Origin: Chamaea fasciata
Lineage: Eukaryota > Chordata > Aves > Passeriformes > Sylviidae
Direction: 5' to 3'
Length of the DNA stretch: 64,000 nt
Assembly (NCBI GenBank): GCA_029207755.1
Contig: JARCOQ010000005.1
Coordinates: 57,969,449 to 58,033,448 of the forward strand
Both the position numbers and the translations under genes were made by a program. Below the pieces are notes generated by a model. It had not been told where the DNA came from. It saw only the letters and a list, made by a program, of their open reading frames with translations, and searched no databases. Positions 13,406 to 24,900 of this stretch are shown piece after piece; position 1 is the first letter of the stretch; every line of letters starts with the position of its first letter.

Positions 13406-14994
13406 CCTACACTTTTAAAGTATTACATTTGATTATTAAAGTGAGAGTCCAGAAATGATAGGATAAAACAGAGCACAGGGATTTGGAAAGAAAAGAAATG
13501 AGGACAAGAGAACAAATCTTAGGCACAGGCAGTTGCTTGAGTCAGCAGGACAATAGTCCAACACATGCACAAGGCCATGCTGTTGCTTTATTGATGCTTA
13601 AATGCAGCATTACCAGCTTTGCCCATATTTCCCTGCTGCTCAGTTTTGTCTGCTTTGCCAGCAAGCCTTGAGCCTGCTGTGATAAACTGGGTAAGAAGAG
13701 CGCAGTCAGGGGAATGTTGTCCACAGGATATTGACTGGCTAGGACAGAAGGGGCTTTGCCACCTTCCCCCAGAACTTGCTGACCACCCTACCTCCACAGC
13801 GTGCAGGTGTCCTGCCAAACACAAAGGCTCAGCAGGGAGACGGAAAAATTAGTTTAATGCTGTCTCCTTCATTCTTAATCTCTGAAAACTATCTTCCCAA
13901 TGGGGCTGTGCAACCAGCCTGTCCACTACCCACAGTGTAGAGGAGCCCCCTATCAAGTAAAACATTCCCCATCATCTACCTGGGGAATCTCCACCGAGAT
14001 TATTCACAGTCAGGCGTGTTAAAAACGTTATCTCAGTTCCCTCTGTTCCTGCTGTCTCATCCACTGTGCCAAAACCCTTTAACAGCATCACAGAGGACAG
14101 ATGCCCCTGTACACAAGGGCAGCCACACCAACACACCCACCTTTCTCTTGGAGACTGCTCTGTTGTAGCAGAGTACAATCTAACCCCACAGTTTGTGCTG
14201 GGCACAGCCTTCAAAAACATCCCTTGGTGAATGCACCCCAGCAAAGTCTCTAACAGATCTCTGGCAGTGTCAGCCCATTCCCATCAGATCAGCACTGTGT
14301 GGCAGTGACACCACACAGCAAAAGTGCTCCTCAGACTGTGGCTCAGGCAGAGATTTTACCTGAGGACTACAATACTGGCCAGCATCAGCTGCCACCCTGC
14401 TCTAGGTGGGAAAGACACCAACACCTCCAGCTGCAGGGAGAAACTGATTGAGGCCTGACCAGTGGAATGAACAGGGCTCTGTTAACATGGTCAAGATGCA
14501 GGCGAGCCTTGCTACACAATAAAAAAATAAAAGCCTGAGGAGACACTGTTATCTGCAGTCCTTGGCTCTCCTGAGACATAAAGCAAATCTCAAGGCCAAA
14601 GTTTTGCTATGACATTGCTCAAGTCGTTTGGATTTTCAAAACCAGCAGTTCCACAGCCACCTCATCGAGGTGAGTGAAGGTTTTTGACGTCTCAATGAGA
14701 ATAATTTTCATCATATGTGTGTATATGTGTGTGTGACTGTGGTTCCCCTTTCCTTAGGCAATTTGCTGCTCCCTTGAACTCTGTCTAGGTCAGGGAGAGA
14801 GTCTCAATCACAGCCCTTACTTTGTTTATTACAATATCTCTTACAGGCAGGGAACTGCTATCACACTCATTTTACCCATGTAAAAATAGCACTTTTCCTC
14901 CAGGTGTCTCAGAAGAAATGTATTTACTTTAAATTATCCTACAGGACCAAATAGGTGATCTGCTTCTCTGTTTCCAAAAATGATGCCAGAGTGG
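13406..14994. other. Non-coding flank, nothing recognised
   Basis: Base composition is more even than in the neighbouring sequence, especially 13.6-14.6 kb, but no conserved coding segment or repeat family is apparent. Confidence 0.45.
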
Positions 14995-15054
14995 GAGAAA
15001 AAAAAAAAAAAAAAAAAAAGGAAAAAAAAAAAAAAAAAGAAAAAAGAAAAAAAC
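14995..15054 (+). repeat. A-rich tract
   Basis: Poly(A) broken by single G bases, about 60 bp, directly upstream of the orphan CpG island. It could be a simple-sequence tract or the tail of an unrecognised retroposed element. Confidence 0.9.
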
Positions 15055-15129
15055 TACTGGAAGAAAATACAAACGAAATGCCGTAAATATGGATCTCGGG
15101 TTTTAAAGCAGGCAGTTAACCCTTTCCTG

Positions 15130-15350
15130 TGTACTCTCCAAGCGTGCTCAGCCGGTTTAGCCTGCCGGGAGCGGGCAGGGAGCGGCTCGGCCGTGCGGTT
15201 CAGCGCGGGGACACGCGGTGGCACTGTGGCCTCTCGCTCCGCCGAGGGCTTTTCCAGGCGGGGAGGAGTTGCTTCCCTTTCCCTGGCCCGATCGGGCGAA
15301 TCCAACCGGGGGAAGACGACACGTGGAGTAAAAAAATCCCGCTCTTCCTG
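15130..15350. promoter_or_regulatory. Small orphan CpG island, about 3.4 kb upstream of PKP2 ATG
   Basis: More than 20 CpG dinucleotides in roughly 215 bp, surrounded by CpG-poor AT-rich DNA and directly preceded by a 60 bp A-rich tract. No recognised coding exon lies in or beside it. It could be an alternative PKP2 promoter, a promoter of a non-coding transcript, or an enhancer; sequence alone does not decide. Confidence 0.55.
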
Positions 15351-17288
15351 ACTAGCCGGCACTTACATATAACACCTTCAGCCACGGGATCCAAAATAAA
15401 AGAAGGACGGAAACCAAACCCTGAGTGAACGGGACTTCCTTTTCTGTGTGATCCTAGAGAGTCACACACGTTTGTGGGTGTATTTAAGATGCTGTTTCAC
15501 ATTTAAACTGAACACATCACTGTTCATACTTACACCCCTTTTTCCTGCAGCTGAAAATCATCTGTTTCCAGGGTACAAACCCAGCTGGTTCCAGAAGTCC
15601 TAACAGAGAGAGGGGGGGACTGAGAAGGAAAAAAAAAGAGCGAAAGAACGAAACACCACAACTTTCACATAAATATCATTTGTGGGAAACTTCTGATGGA
15701 GAAAGGTTTTGTGGTTTAGGCCAAGCACATCTGGTAAGAGTAAGAAATACGTCTTATAAAAAAAAGATTTGGTTTCCTGATCTGCTTGACTGCATCAGAT
15801 ACTGGGCTGAAAGCAAATGTTTTTATATGGTCTTTCACATCCCTTCATCAGCACTTGCACTGTAATTAATCCTCTTTTTTCAAAAATCTAATGATCAAAC
15901 ATGCATCACAAGTTGCAATTTTTTATGGATTGCAAGTAAGAGCTATTGCAGCTGGATTGCAATTCCAGCTATGTTGCTTTCTATCTGCAAATGACACTGC
16001 TAAAGTATTTCACTCTCAAAAGACTTGAGGCTTTTTATTTTTTCATTCAGTTGAGATGGGATATTAGTCCAAAATAAATCAACTTCAAGGAATTGTTGTT
16101 GAAGGGGCAATCAGTTACATGATACTTGTTTGTTTTCCTCAGCAAAGAAAAAAACTTATTCATTTCTATTTCAGATCTTGGCTAAGCATTTTCTGAATTG
16201 CTGTGCAGGCAAAATTCTTTCTTTCTCCTCTCTCCTCCCGCCCCCAACTTTCCAGTCAGCACTCCTAGTTACAAGGAGAGAAATCCATCTCAGAAATCTA
16301 ATTAAAGATTTTAAAACTGAGAGCAAACTGCTATTTCTTTTGCCACGGATCTCACAAGCACAAATAAATGTAGATACTTGCTAAATAAAGCTAATAACAA
16401 TTCAACAGAGGCAATGCCACTGTGCCAAGAGCTTGTAAACCTCTGTGCGGTGTCAGCGGCATCTGAGGACACCCTCTGCAAGACTATTTTCTAGATATTA
16501 AATCCATTTCAGGTGCATTTTTTGTGTTAAACCAAACTGGTTTTGACTATAAAAACTATCCAGAATTCGTGTTTGTGCTGGAGTTCGGGAATGGAGAAGA
16601 GGGCAGGGAAAAGGAGGAGGGGAGGAAATGTTTCACATTTTTTAGACTATTTCTAATCTCCTCACTCATACTGCCTGAGAATGAAGTATCTATTGTTTAC
16701 TGGAAATGCTTTTGTGACTGTCTGCATGTCAGCAAAAGGGTCTAACATAGCTTCTGACATAGTTTACATTCCTTTCTAGCTGTGATGTGTCTTCCCCATT
16801 GTTTTTCCTACCCTATCCTGCCCATTCTTTCTCTCTTTTTACCCTCTCACTTTTCTGTTACAATTATTTCCTGCCCATCCTAATTCTGCCAATATTCATC
16901 AGGAGTGTATGATTGACTGATGACATGAACATAGCTCTATTAACAGGTCAGGGTGCAATTCAGTCCTGTCCTACTGCACAACAAAAAAAAAGCTGTATGC
17001 CTGAGGAACCACTGTTATCTGCCTGTTCTGCCACATACCTCTGATTTCTTCCTCTCCACAAATTCCTTCTCTTTCCCAGCTGCTTTTCCCCTCTGCCCCA
17101 CCATCTCCAATCTTTCTGCTCTGATACATCTTTTCCCCATTTGTAAAGAAAGGAGTGTGTCACTCATTTACCGTCAGCCAGTGAAACTATTCTCAGATAT
17201 CACTAACATGACCTTTCCTGTGGGTGCCACATTAGAACAAAGGGGAGTGACTTTAAGTTAGTCCAAGTGATGAGAAGGGCCAGAGCTC
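15351..17288. other. Non-coding flank between the two CpG islands
   Basis: AT-rich sequence with pyrimidine-rich parts around 16.8-17.1 kb. No exon recognised. Confidence 0.45.
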
Positions 17289-17341
17289 GCTCCCTCCCTC
17301 CCTCCCTCCCTCCCTCCCTCCCTCCCTCCCTCCCTCCCTCT
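17289..17341 (+). repeat. (CCCT)n microsatellite
   Basis: About 13 perfect TCCC units. The complementary strand carries GGGA runs and could form a G-quadruplex or triplex. Confidence 0.97.
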
Positions 17342-17689
17342 TTTAGTGAAAAAACAGGAGAGAGACAAAGAGTAAAAAAATCAGGGGTAAAAGGATTCTG
17401 GACTCGTGTGGAGACAGTTCTTCCTCCCCATCCTGAGTTTTGTGAGAAGCTGCCCTGTTTCTTATGTTACGGTGTACTCTAAGTCAAGGATCACCCCAGC
17501 TTTTCCGCAGCCATCTGTACCCTCACTGCTGTCTGAAATTTGGTAAAAAACAAGCTTCAACAGCTCATTTTGAGTCTCAGCATGACTCTGAAATAGCAAC
17601 ACGTGAAGTTAAAAGCCACATTACTTTTCATTTGCTTTTAAGAGTCAGTGGGTTTTCTGTGAAGATACTCACGTGTAGTTTGGTGGAGG

Positions 17690-17751
17690 TTTTATTTTAT
17701 TTTATTTTATTTTATTTTATTTTATTTTATTTTTTTTATTTTTATTTTTAA
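17690..17751 (+). repeat. (TTTTA)n microsatellite
   Basis: About eight perfect TTTTA units followed by an imperfect T-rich end. Confidence 0.96.
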
Positions 17752-18340
17752 TCATGCAACCCTGTATCTCTTACTTCTTTTTCTAAAGCCTGCATTTTCC
17801 TTTCCCCAAAAGACTGAGGGGAAAGGAACTTTCCCTTGTTCCTCCTCCTTTCAACCCTCCGTGAGTGGAGTGTTTGAACACTAATTCCAAGCTGTGTCCT
17901 GAGATCGTATGAGAACTTCAGCCTTTCCCCAGCTCTACTTCAGGGGGCAAAACCCTCTCAGAACGGCAGGGGCAGAGCCAGGCGGGGTTTTTCCAAGCTT
18001 TAATTGAGCAATTCCCTCATCACCTCTTTACAGCGAAACGGAGAGAAGGCGGCAGCAATTCATGTCTCTGTAAACCCTTAGGGCAGCCTGGAAAGAAACC
18101 CAGACAGCAGGAAAACCTCCCAAACCAGCAGCCCTATAACCACTCCCGCCTGGAAGTTTGGTCTTCACAGCACGGACCACCGCGCTTAGAGCATCTTCTA
18201 TTTCCAGCTTGAAACTTACGTACAAAATGTGTAATCATGTAAGAATATAAAATTATCTTATACACACCGTGATGCAAAGCATCTATGAGGGATGGCACAT
18301 GAGGACAGCGCGTATTTATTATATGTTTAAACTGGGTCCG
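17752..18340. other. PKP2 proximal upstream flank
   Basis: About 0.6 kb before the CpG island begins, rising in GC toward 18.3 kb. No TATA-driven promoter or exon recognised; distal promoter elements may lie here but cannot be named. Confidence 0.4.
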
Positions 18341-18483
18341 TGTGTTTGTTCACGGGAACCCGGTGTCCCGGCGGGTGCGACACGAGCGCACACAGAGACA
18401 CAAACACAAAGGGACGATCCGGGACTGCCCCTCCGGCAGGACAGGGACAGGCGGCGGGTCCCGGAGGCGGCGGCTGCTCCCCG

Positions 18484-18536
18484 CTGGGCTGGGCTGGGCT
18501 GGGCTGGGCTGTGCCGGGCTGGGCTGTGCCGGGCAG
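18484..18536 (+). repeat. (GGGCT)n minisatellite in PKP2 promoter
   Basis: Five perfect GGGCT units at 18486-18510, then degenerate units to about 18536 interrupted by GTGCC. Four or more GGG runs with two-base loops make it a second G-quadruplex-capable segment on the + strand. Confidence 0.8.
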
Positions 18537-18617
18537 CCCCGGCGGACCCTTCACCCCGGCGGGCAGGGCAGGGGAGCGGAATCGCGGCGATCAGGGGCGG
18601 GCAGGGCCGGTCCCCGC

Positions 18618-18640
18618 GGGCGGGGCGGGGCGGGGCGGGG
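18618..18640 (+). promoter_or_regulatory. GC-box array (Sp1/KLF type), G-quadruplex capable
   Basis: Five G-runs of 3-4 bases separated by single C bases, about 100 bp upstream of the PKP2 ATG. This gives three to four overlapping GGGGCGGGG Sp1/KLF sites. The same sequence satisfies the G-quadruplex rule with one-base loops. A core-promoter role is inferred from position. Confidence 0.7.
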
Positions 18641-18741
18641 CCGTGCCCGGTACCTGTGCGGCGGGCGGGGCGCGGCCCCGGCGCTGGGGAAGCGGCGGAG
18701 GCGCAACAGGTCCGCGGAGCCTGCGCAGCCCGGCCGTGCCC

Positions 18742-18949
18742 ATGGCCGGCCGCGGGCCCGAGCAGGGCTACATCCGCACCGTGCTGGGCCAGCAGATCCT
18801 GGGCGAGCTGGACAGCTCCAGCCTGGCACTGCCCTCCGACGACCGGCTCAAGCTCTCGGGAGACCGCGCCGGGGAGGAGAAGGCGCTGCGGATCCACCGG
18901 CAGGTCCAGCAGACGCTGGCCAGGAGGAGCCGGGGCTCGCTGTACAATG
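18742..18949 (+). CDS. PKP2: PKP2 exon 1 (start codon, HR2 head motif)
   Basis: Encodes residues 1-69 plus one base and ends at a strong donor (AATG|GTGAGT). The start context is CCCATGG: G at +4 but C rather than a purine at -3. The conserved HR2 block [20 protein letters not shown] is followed by a short variable Gly/Asp/Arg stretch and the conserved QVQQTLAR segment. In human PKP2 this head region contacts desmosomal partners. The reading frame is open back to about 18340 with no other in-frame ATG, so this start is favoured. Human exon 1 is 15 nt longer, all near the N-terminus and the variable stretch. Confidence 0.95.
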
Positions 18950-21900
18950 GTGAGTGCCCTCCCCGCGCCGCGATGCTCTCCGGTGGTGGCGGGAGCACCG
19001 GGAGGGACCCGGGACACGGCTCCGGGCTCCGGGATGGGACTCGGGACACGGCTCCGGATGGGACCCCGGCTGGCCCCGGTCCGCGGCTTCCCGGCTCGGG
19101 GGCGTGCGGACTGCTCGGGCAGAAAATCGTGGCTCTGTCGCCTCTCCCTTTACTCTTTTCCCACCGCCGCGAGTCAGAAGTTTCTCCCTCCCAGCCTCCG
19201 CCGTAACTCGGAGCGTGGCGGAGCCGCTCCAGGCTCTCCGCCGCCCGAGAGGGGAACCGAGGCGAAATTCTCCTAATCCAACAGCCGCTTCATGTGCTTA
19301 TTTTAATGCCTTTAGCTTTACCCACTGCTCCTGTTTGCGGAGTAAAATGAGAAGAATCGTAGGAAAAGTTTTGTCTTGTTTAACCGTGAAATTAAAAAAA
19401 AACCCAAAAAACCAAAAAAGTTTGGAAAAGTAACTCTAGGAAAGGCCTGAATGGGAAGCACTGAACGATAATGCTATCAGACGTTATTTACCCAGTTCTC
19501 TGACATGCGTGATACAAATTTACACACTGACGTCAATCATCCGTCGCTTCCAAGATCTTGTAGCCAGAAGGCCAGACCCGTCAGGAAATCTGCAGCCATA
19601 CCTTGTGCCCCAAGCAGAGCCCGACCACATCGGGCACCCTCAGGGGGACTGCCAGGTGCTGAGGGTTAAAGGCAAGATGCTCGAGGGGTTTAGTCTTAAC
19701 TATTCATGGAAACTTTATATACCATGAAACTTTAATTTTGTTTTTAAACGGGAAGATATGACTGACTTGCAGGCTACATGCCATGTTGCTCCGTTGTCCT
19801 TAAGGAAGCTGTCACCTTTCATTTGCTAAAAGCTGTGAGACGAAAGCCTTTATAACCATACTTCACTCATCTATCTTGTCAGGCAGACGAATATTTTCTT
19901 GTTCTTTGTCTGGCCTCTATTTAAAAAAACAGCTCATCCAAAAATGGACATATTCTGCTTGTAGAAATCAGTTGTACAAATCACGTAAATGGGTGTGCAA
20001 TGTGCAGTTAAACATGCAAGTCCTTAGCTTGGCTGCTGTAATTTAAATAAGGTGTCTAAAGACTTTTAGAGATGCTTAATTTCTTTCTCTCTCAGCCGAG
20101 AGCCTTCAAAAAGGTTTTTAAGCAGTAGTTTATAAATGATACAGTGTCATGAATCTAAGCTCATGTCTCTAAATCATGCATAAAACACTATGAAAGCAGA
20201 GTTCCCATGCTCTCAAGTCATCCTGGCTTCTCTGGAATACATTAACAGACCTGATGTATTTGGGGATAGTTATCTTGGTTTGCTCTGTTTTTCTAAAGGT
20301 CAAGTATTTGATGCCCTTGCATTTCTCAGACACCAAAACTTTTAAACTTCAGGATAAAGGGTGGAAAATGACATGTCTGTAACATGTCTTGTTCATGCAA
20401 AAAAATGAACTTTTCTTCTTTCAAACATATTTTTATGGGCATGTTGCTGTACAGTTTTTAGTCCCATTGCAAAACTCAGAAAAAATAATCAAAACTGAAA
20501 TGCATTCCATGAATTTGTACATATGTATAATACATGTATATCTGTCTGTATCTTAAATATATATAATGTGAATCACAGCCAATCTTGCATTTAACATGTT
20601 GAATTTCCTGGAAAATATACGTGTACTTGCACATGTGTCATAATGTGCTTTCTATATAGACTTGCTTAAAACTGAACCGTGCTTTGAGAAACATTAGAAT
20701 TCTGATGTGTAGGGAACTTTTCAAAAAAAAATGCCCTCTTTTACATGCAAAAGCATCCCTTTCTGTGAATTATAGCCCTTTTCTGGCTACATTCATCAAG
20801 GTTCCTATATTGTTTGCAGTTGCAGGGAAGGATTACAAAGATTTAGAGGGAGCAGGAGTAGTCCCCTGTGAAATAAGTGTCCTGTCTGTAGAGTATTTCA
20901 GACTCTGCTCAGCAAGGTACTTAGTGCATGCCTAACCACAGTGTTCACATGCATGCCTAAAATTAGCCAAGCACATAACTACTGGGTATGAAAAATCAGT
21001 GGTGGGAAAGGTCTTGCCCAGTGTCATCGGTGCACACCCATTTTCTACTGACTGTGCTGGAAACTTTGAAGCCACAAGAAGCAGTTTGTTAGCAAGCATA
21101 ATTTCTCCTTAGAATTTCAAATTAGAGGTGTTTGCTTAGCCTTCAGCAGTACTTTTATATGGAACACCTTATTTTTTTCTCCTACCCCCATACTGTTTGT
21201 TGTTTCACACCATCTTCCCCCTTTTGGAGGGTCTGTTTCTTGCTGACAATAGAAATTCAGTAATCTTCAGATTTGAGGATTCCACCTGCTGCCAAAGGGC
21301 TGAAGTTACATACGTCCTCAACTCTTTTCAAGAAGTTGTCAAGCATTGTTAATAGCTTTTCAAGCAGTTCAACAACAGCTGCCACTTGTCCAGTTTATCC
21401 ACTGCTGAGCCTTTATAAATTAAAGATTGCGCTGTCCTTATAAGTCTTCAACAACTGAAGCAGTCATATCAAATTTCTGGATGCTATTTAAGGATGGAAA
21501 TGCAATGGTAGGTAGTTCCACCTTATCAAAGTAAAGTGGCATTCGGAATCACAGACTTTAATGACTGGTGTTTTGTTGCACATGCTGTTTTTCTTTTACA
21601 TACATTTTAGGAATCTTTTAAACTTCATTCTGTTTATGAGTCCACTTGCCTCTGGTCTTTTTCCTTTTGGATTTTGATTGGCTTTTTAAGGCATCCCTAT
21701 CAGATCCTCACTGTAAAATTGAGGGAATAATTGAATAATTTATCATACAAAACCAAATGGCCTAGTGAACTACTGACTGTGTACTGATTCTTTTTCTACC
21801 AAGTTTTATAAACACAGTGTGTTTATTAAAAAAACCAAACAAACTGAAAAATAAAAGCAGAATTAAATCTTGCATGAATTTTAGATAAACAGCATCAATG

Positions 21901-24900
21901 TAAGATGGTGGAAATCAGAGACTTACTTATTCCTCACATTTATTAATTTCTAAAATTATTAGTATTTTTTTGTTACAATTGCTTTTAGGGACTCAGGGTA
22001 CTTTTCTGTTTTTAGCTTTCTGTTTTGCAGAAGGTTGGCACATTAACTGTTCCATAGTAATTTTCTGTTTCTATCTTTCTGGAGTAAGGAAGCAGAAAAA
22101 AATATCTGTGTTGACTTTCAATTTTTGTTGGTTTTGTTACATTCCTCGCCTCTGCTTCCCGAGCCAGAAGAAATCTTTTTCTTAAATTTGAACCCTTGTG
22201 TAAATGTCCTAACCAACACAAAACGTTAGAAAAACTCCTCTGGGATCAGGCATGTGCTGGCAGAGTGATGAAGGAGCACACAATCAAAAGCAAGGCTCTT
22301 TGATCTCGAGATGAAGGCATTCAGTGGTGATTTTGATATGCCATTATTGAATGTCATCATCTCAGTTCGTCCTGAGTGCTGAAGTATAAAAGAGGATGAA
22401 AGGATGCCAGTCCAGGAGCACTGAGTCCCTGTGGGGAGGTGCCCTGAGCAGGAGTGGACAATGAGGAGGGGGCACTTGGGGTGTGTGACAGTCCCTCAGT
22501 TCCCCTTAGACTGATGTGTACAGGTACAACTGCATTGGTGACTGCACTGAGAGGATCAAAGCCAAAATTTGGCTTCCATGGTGTCCTTTCAAATACAAAA
22601 GCACTGAAAAAGACTCACAACACAGAGCTGTGAGTACCACTGTACATGACTTAAGGGGGATTTGATACACCCAGCTCCTTAGTGGAGATAACTGTCTTTT
22701 TTCATCTACCAGATATCTTAGAGATGCCTTTTGTCATTGTTGTTTGTGAAAGCAAAGCAAACATTATGTTGGTCTGTCTGCAGCCATAGGCAGTGATTGC
22801 TGGGGAGAAATTTCCAAGGCCTTGGGAGGTGCTGGGTTTGTCACACCTAGGGGAACGAAGGAGCCTTGAGAATAGCCTCTGTGGAGACAGATGGGATTGC
22901 TGCTCGGTCTTCTCTACAGCCTGCTGCCTCCTGATATTGTAATTACATTTTTCTGGTATCAGAATTCTCTTCTAACTCTTGCAATACCAGGTGGCTTCTG
23001 CACAGCTTTTATTTTAGGCATGGAGAGGAGCAGAGGGGTTCAGTTTGCCTCCTGCACTGACCACATCCAAGATGTTCCTCAGCTGATTTAGCTCATCTTG
23101 ACAGTGGAGAGGGAACTGATAAGCAGTTCCACTCAATTGCCCACACATGGGTGTCTGCTGCTGTCTGAGATGCCTGAGTTGTCCAAAATACCCTTATGGG
23201 TTGACAGACATGATGCAGGGCCTGCAGCAAACCCATTTTTTTTCCTGACTGGCTGCTGGAAATCAATTGTGGCATCCTATGACCTCTCAAATAGTGTTTG
23301 TCTCCTGTGGATGAGTAACTGAATCATGTGCTTGTTTCCTGAGGAAAGAGAGACTTTTTGTGAGGCCTAAAACACTGAGAATCACAGTCAGAAAGTATTA
23401 GTCCTATCAGTAAATGAGAACATAATATAAATTTTAAAAACAATAATTCATGGCTTTTTAAAATCAAACAACAAAACAGTGCACTGGGTGTGTAAGGTTT
23501 TTGTAGTACGGTGAAAATAAATGGAAGGAAGCCTTGCTGGCACAGGCAAGTTCTGATCAGGTCACCTATTCTGCATCTCAGAACTGTTGAAAAAGCACAG
23601 CATTTCAGTTCCCACTTTTTCCTTTAGCACACTGACTTTTCGCACAAGTAACCAGCACACAATAAAAAGGCATGCCTTTTATGTCTGCCTAATAAATCTA
23701 CAGGTAAAAGGCCAGCAAAATAAGTTACTGATCTGATAAGAGCAAGCAAGAGATAACTGCAAAGTGAAATTCCATCAGTTGACATGTACTGTGTTTGTCT
23801 CTGAAAGAGAAGATTTTTTTACTGACAGATAGTTTCACAGGGAGAGTGAAGGTGAAAAAAAAGGGACTGCTTGAAAGAAAACTGCATGGTGCAATTTTTG
23901 ATTGACTGCATTTTGTTTTTGCAAGGAGGTAACTGTTAAATATATAGTTTTTCCTCAACCTGTTAATGGATGGCCGTGTTATTTTTAACTTATCTTCTTT
24001 TTTGTATTTTTATTTTTAATAAAGACAAGCTTAGAGTTACCCAAAAGAAGTTACTTGCTGAAAGGGCCTTGATGCCATAAGTGGATAACTGAGAATACTT
24101 TCTCACTGAGTACAGTAAACAGGAAAAAAAAACTGTAAAGAAACAGAAATCTATGGATATTTATATTTCAAGATTTAGTGTATGAAAGTCCTTTAATATG
24201 CAGCCATTAAGAAAGAATCTTTAAAAAGCCAGCACTTAGCTGAGATGGATTCTGACTGGGCACCTGAAATAGTACATGGCTATGGGAATTACATGGCACA
24301 AATGAGACATTCAAATACATTTGCAGATTTGGGATGTTGGTGCACATTTCTGGGAATTTTTTGCAGTAAAAGAGAACAATTTCCTCTTGCCTCTTTCTCA
24401 TGTGCTCAGGTAACCCTTGGGCTATGGTAACCTTGTAATGTCAGGAAGGAATTATTGCAATCCAAATCATGAGTTTCACCAAGCTGCACCATTCCGCTCT
24501 CATGACACAACGTTCCTGTGGATGTGTTCTAACGAATCACCTCATATGTGTTTAAATCTGCCAAAATCAGAGAATTGGAAAGTATGATTATGCAAGCAAA
24601 ATAATTGCAATTTATGATTGAACTCAAATGATCACAGTTTTCCATTACATTGTATTGTGTTTTACTCTATTATAGGATACACAAATTTGGTCTTCAGCAG
24701 TTTGGGCAGGTCAAGGATTGGTTCTTTAGATTTCTTTTCTGTATTATCTCAGGTAATATTTGCTATTTTGAAAATTAATGGCCAGTTAACTTCTTTATTG
24801 ACCACTGTTACCTGTTCAGTCTAGTAGGCCCATTTATGACTGATTTGAGGTCTTGCTTTCAACTTCTATTTCACCTCTTTAACCTGCATTGATTACATTC

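Larger units (their letters stand above)
18341..19270 (+). promoter_or_regulatory. PKP2: CpG island covering PKP2 promoter, exon 1 and start of intron 1
   Basis: CpG-dense, GC-rich stretch in an otherwise AT-rich window, beginning about 400 bp upstream of the ATG and ending about 320 bp into intron 1. No TATA box is seen close to the ATG. Overlapping GC boxes lie at 18618-18640. The transcription start is likely between about 18640 and 18741, but this cannot be fixed from sequence. Confidence 0.85.

Noticed and set aside
13086..13432. Lys/Arg/Glu-rich open frames
   Set aside because: Translations of the (AAAAG)n array.
17464..17751. 95-codon frame ending in a Phe/Leu/Tyr-rich tail
   Set aside because: The tail is the (TTTTA)n repeat and the rest has no family similarity.
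18269..19276. 335-codon plus-strand frame and a 232-codon minus-strand frame over PKP2 exon 1
   Set aside because: Stop codons are rare in the CpG island; these frames differ from the conserved PKP2 frame and contain Pro/Arg/Ala-rich low-complexity product.
22380..22420. TATAAAAG motif at about 22386 in intron 1 as an internal promoter
   Set aside because: Single TATA-like motif without an initiator, CpG context or downstream exon; expected by chance in AT-rich DNA.
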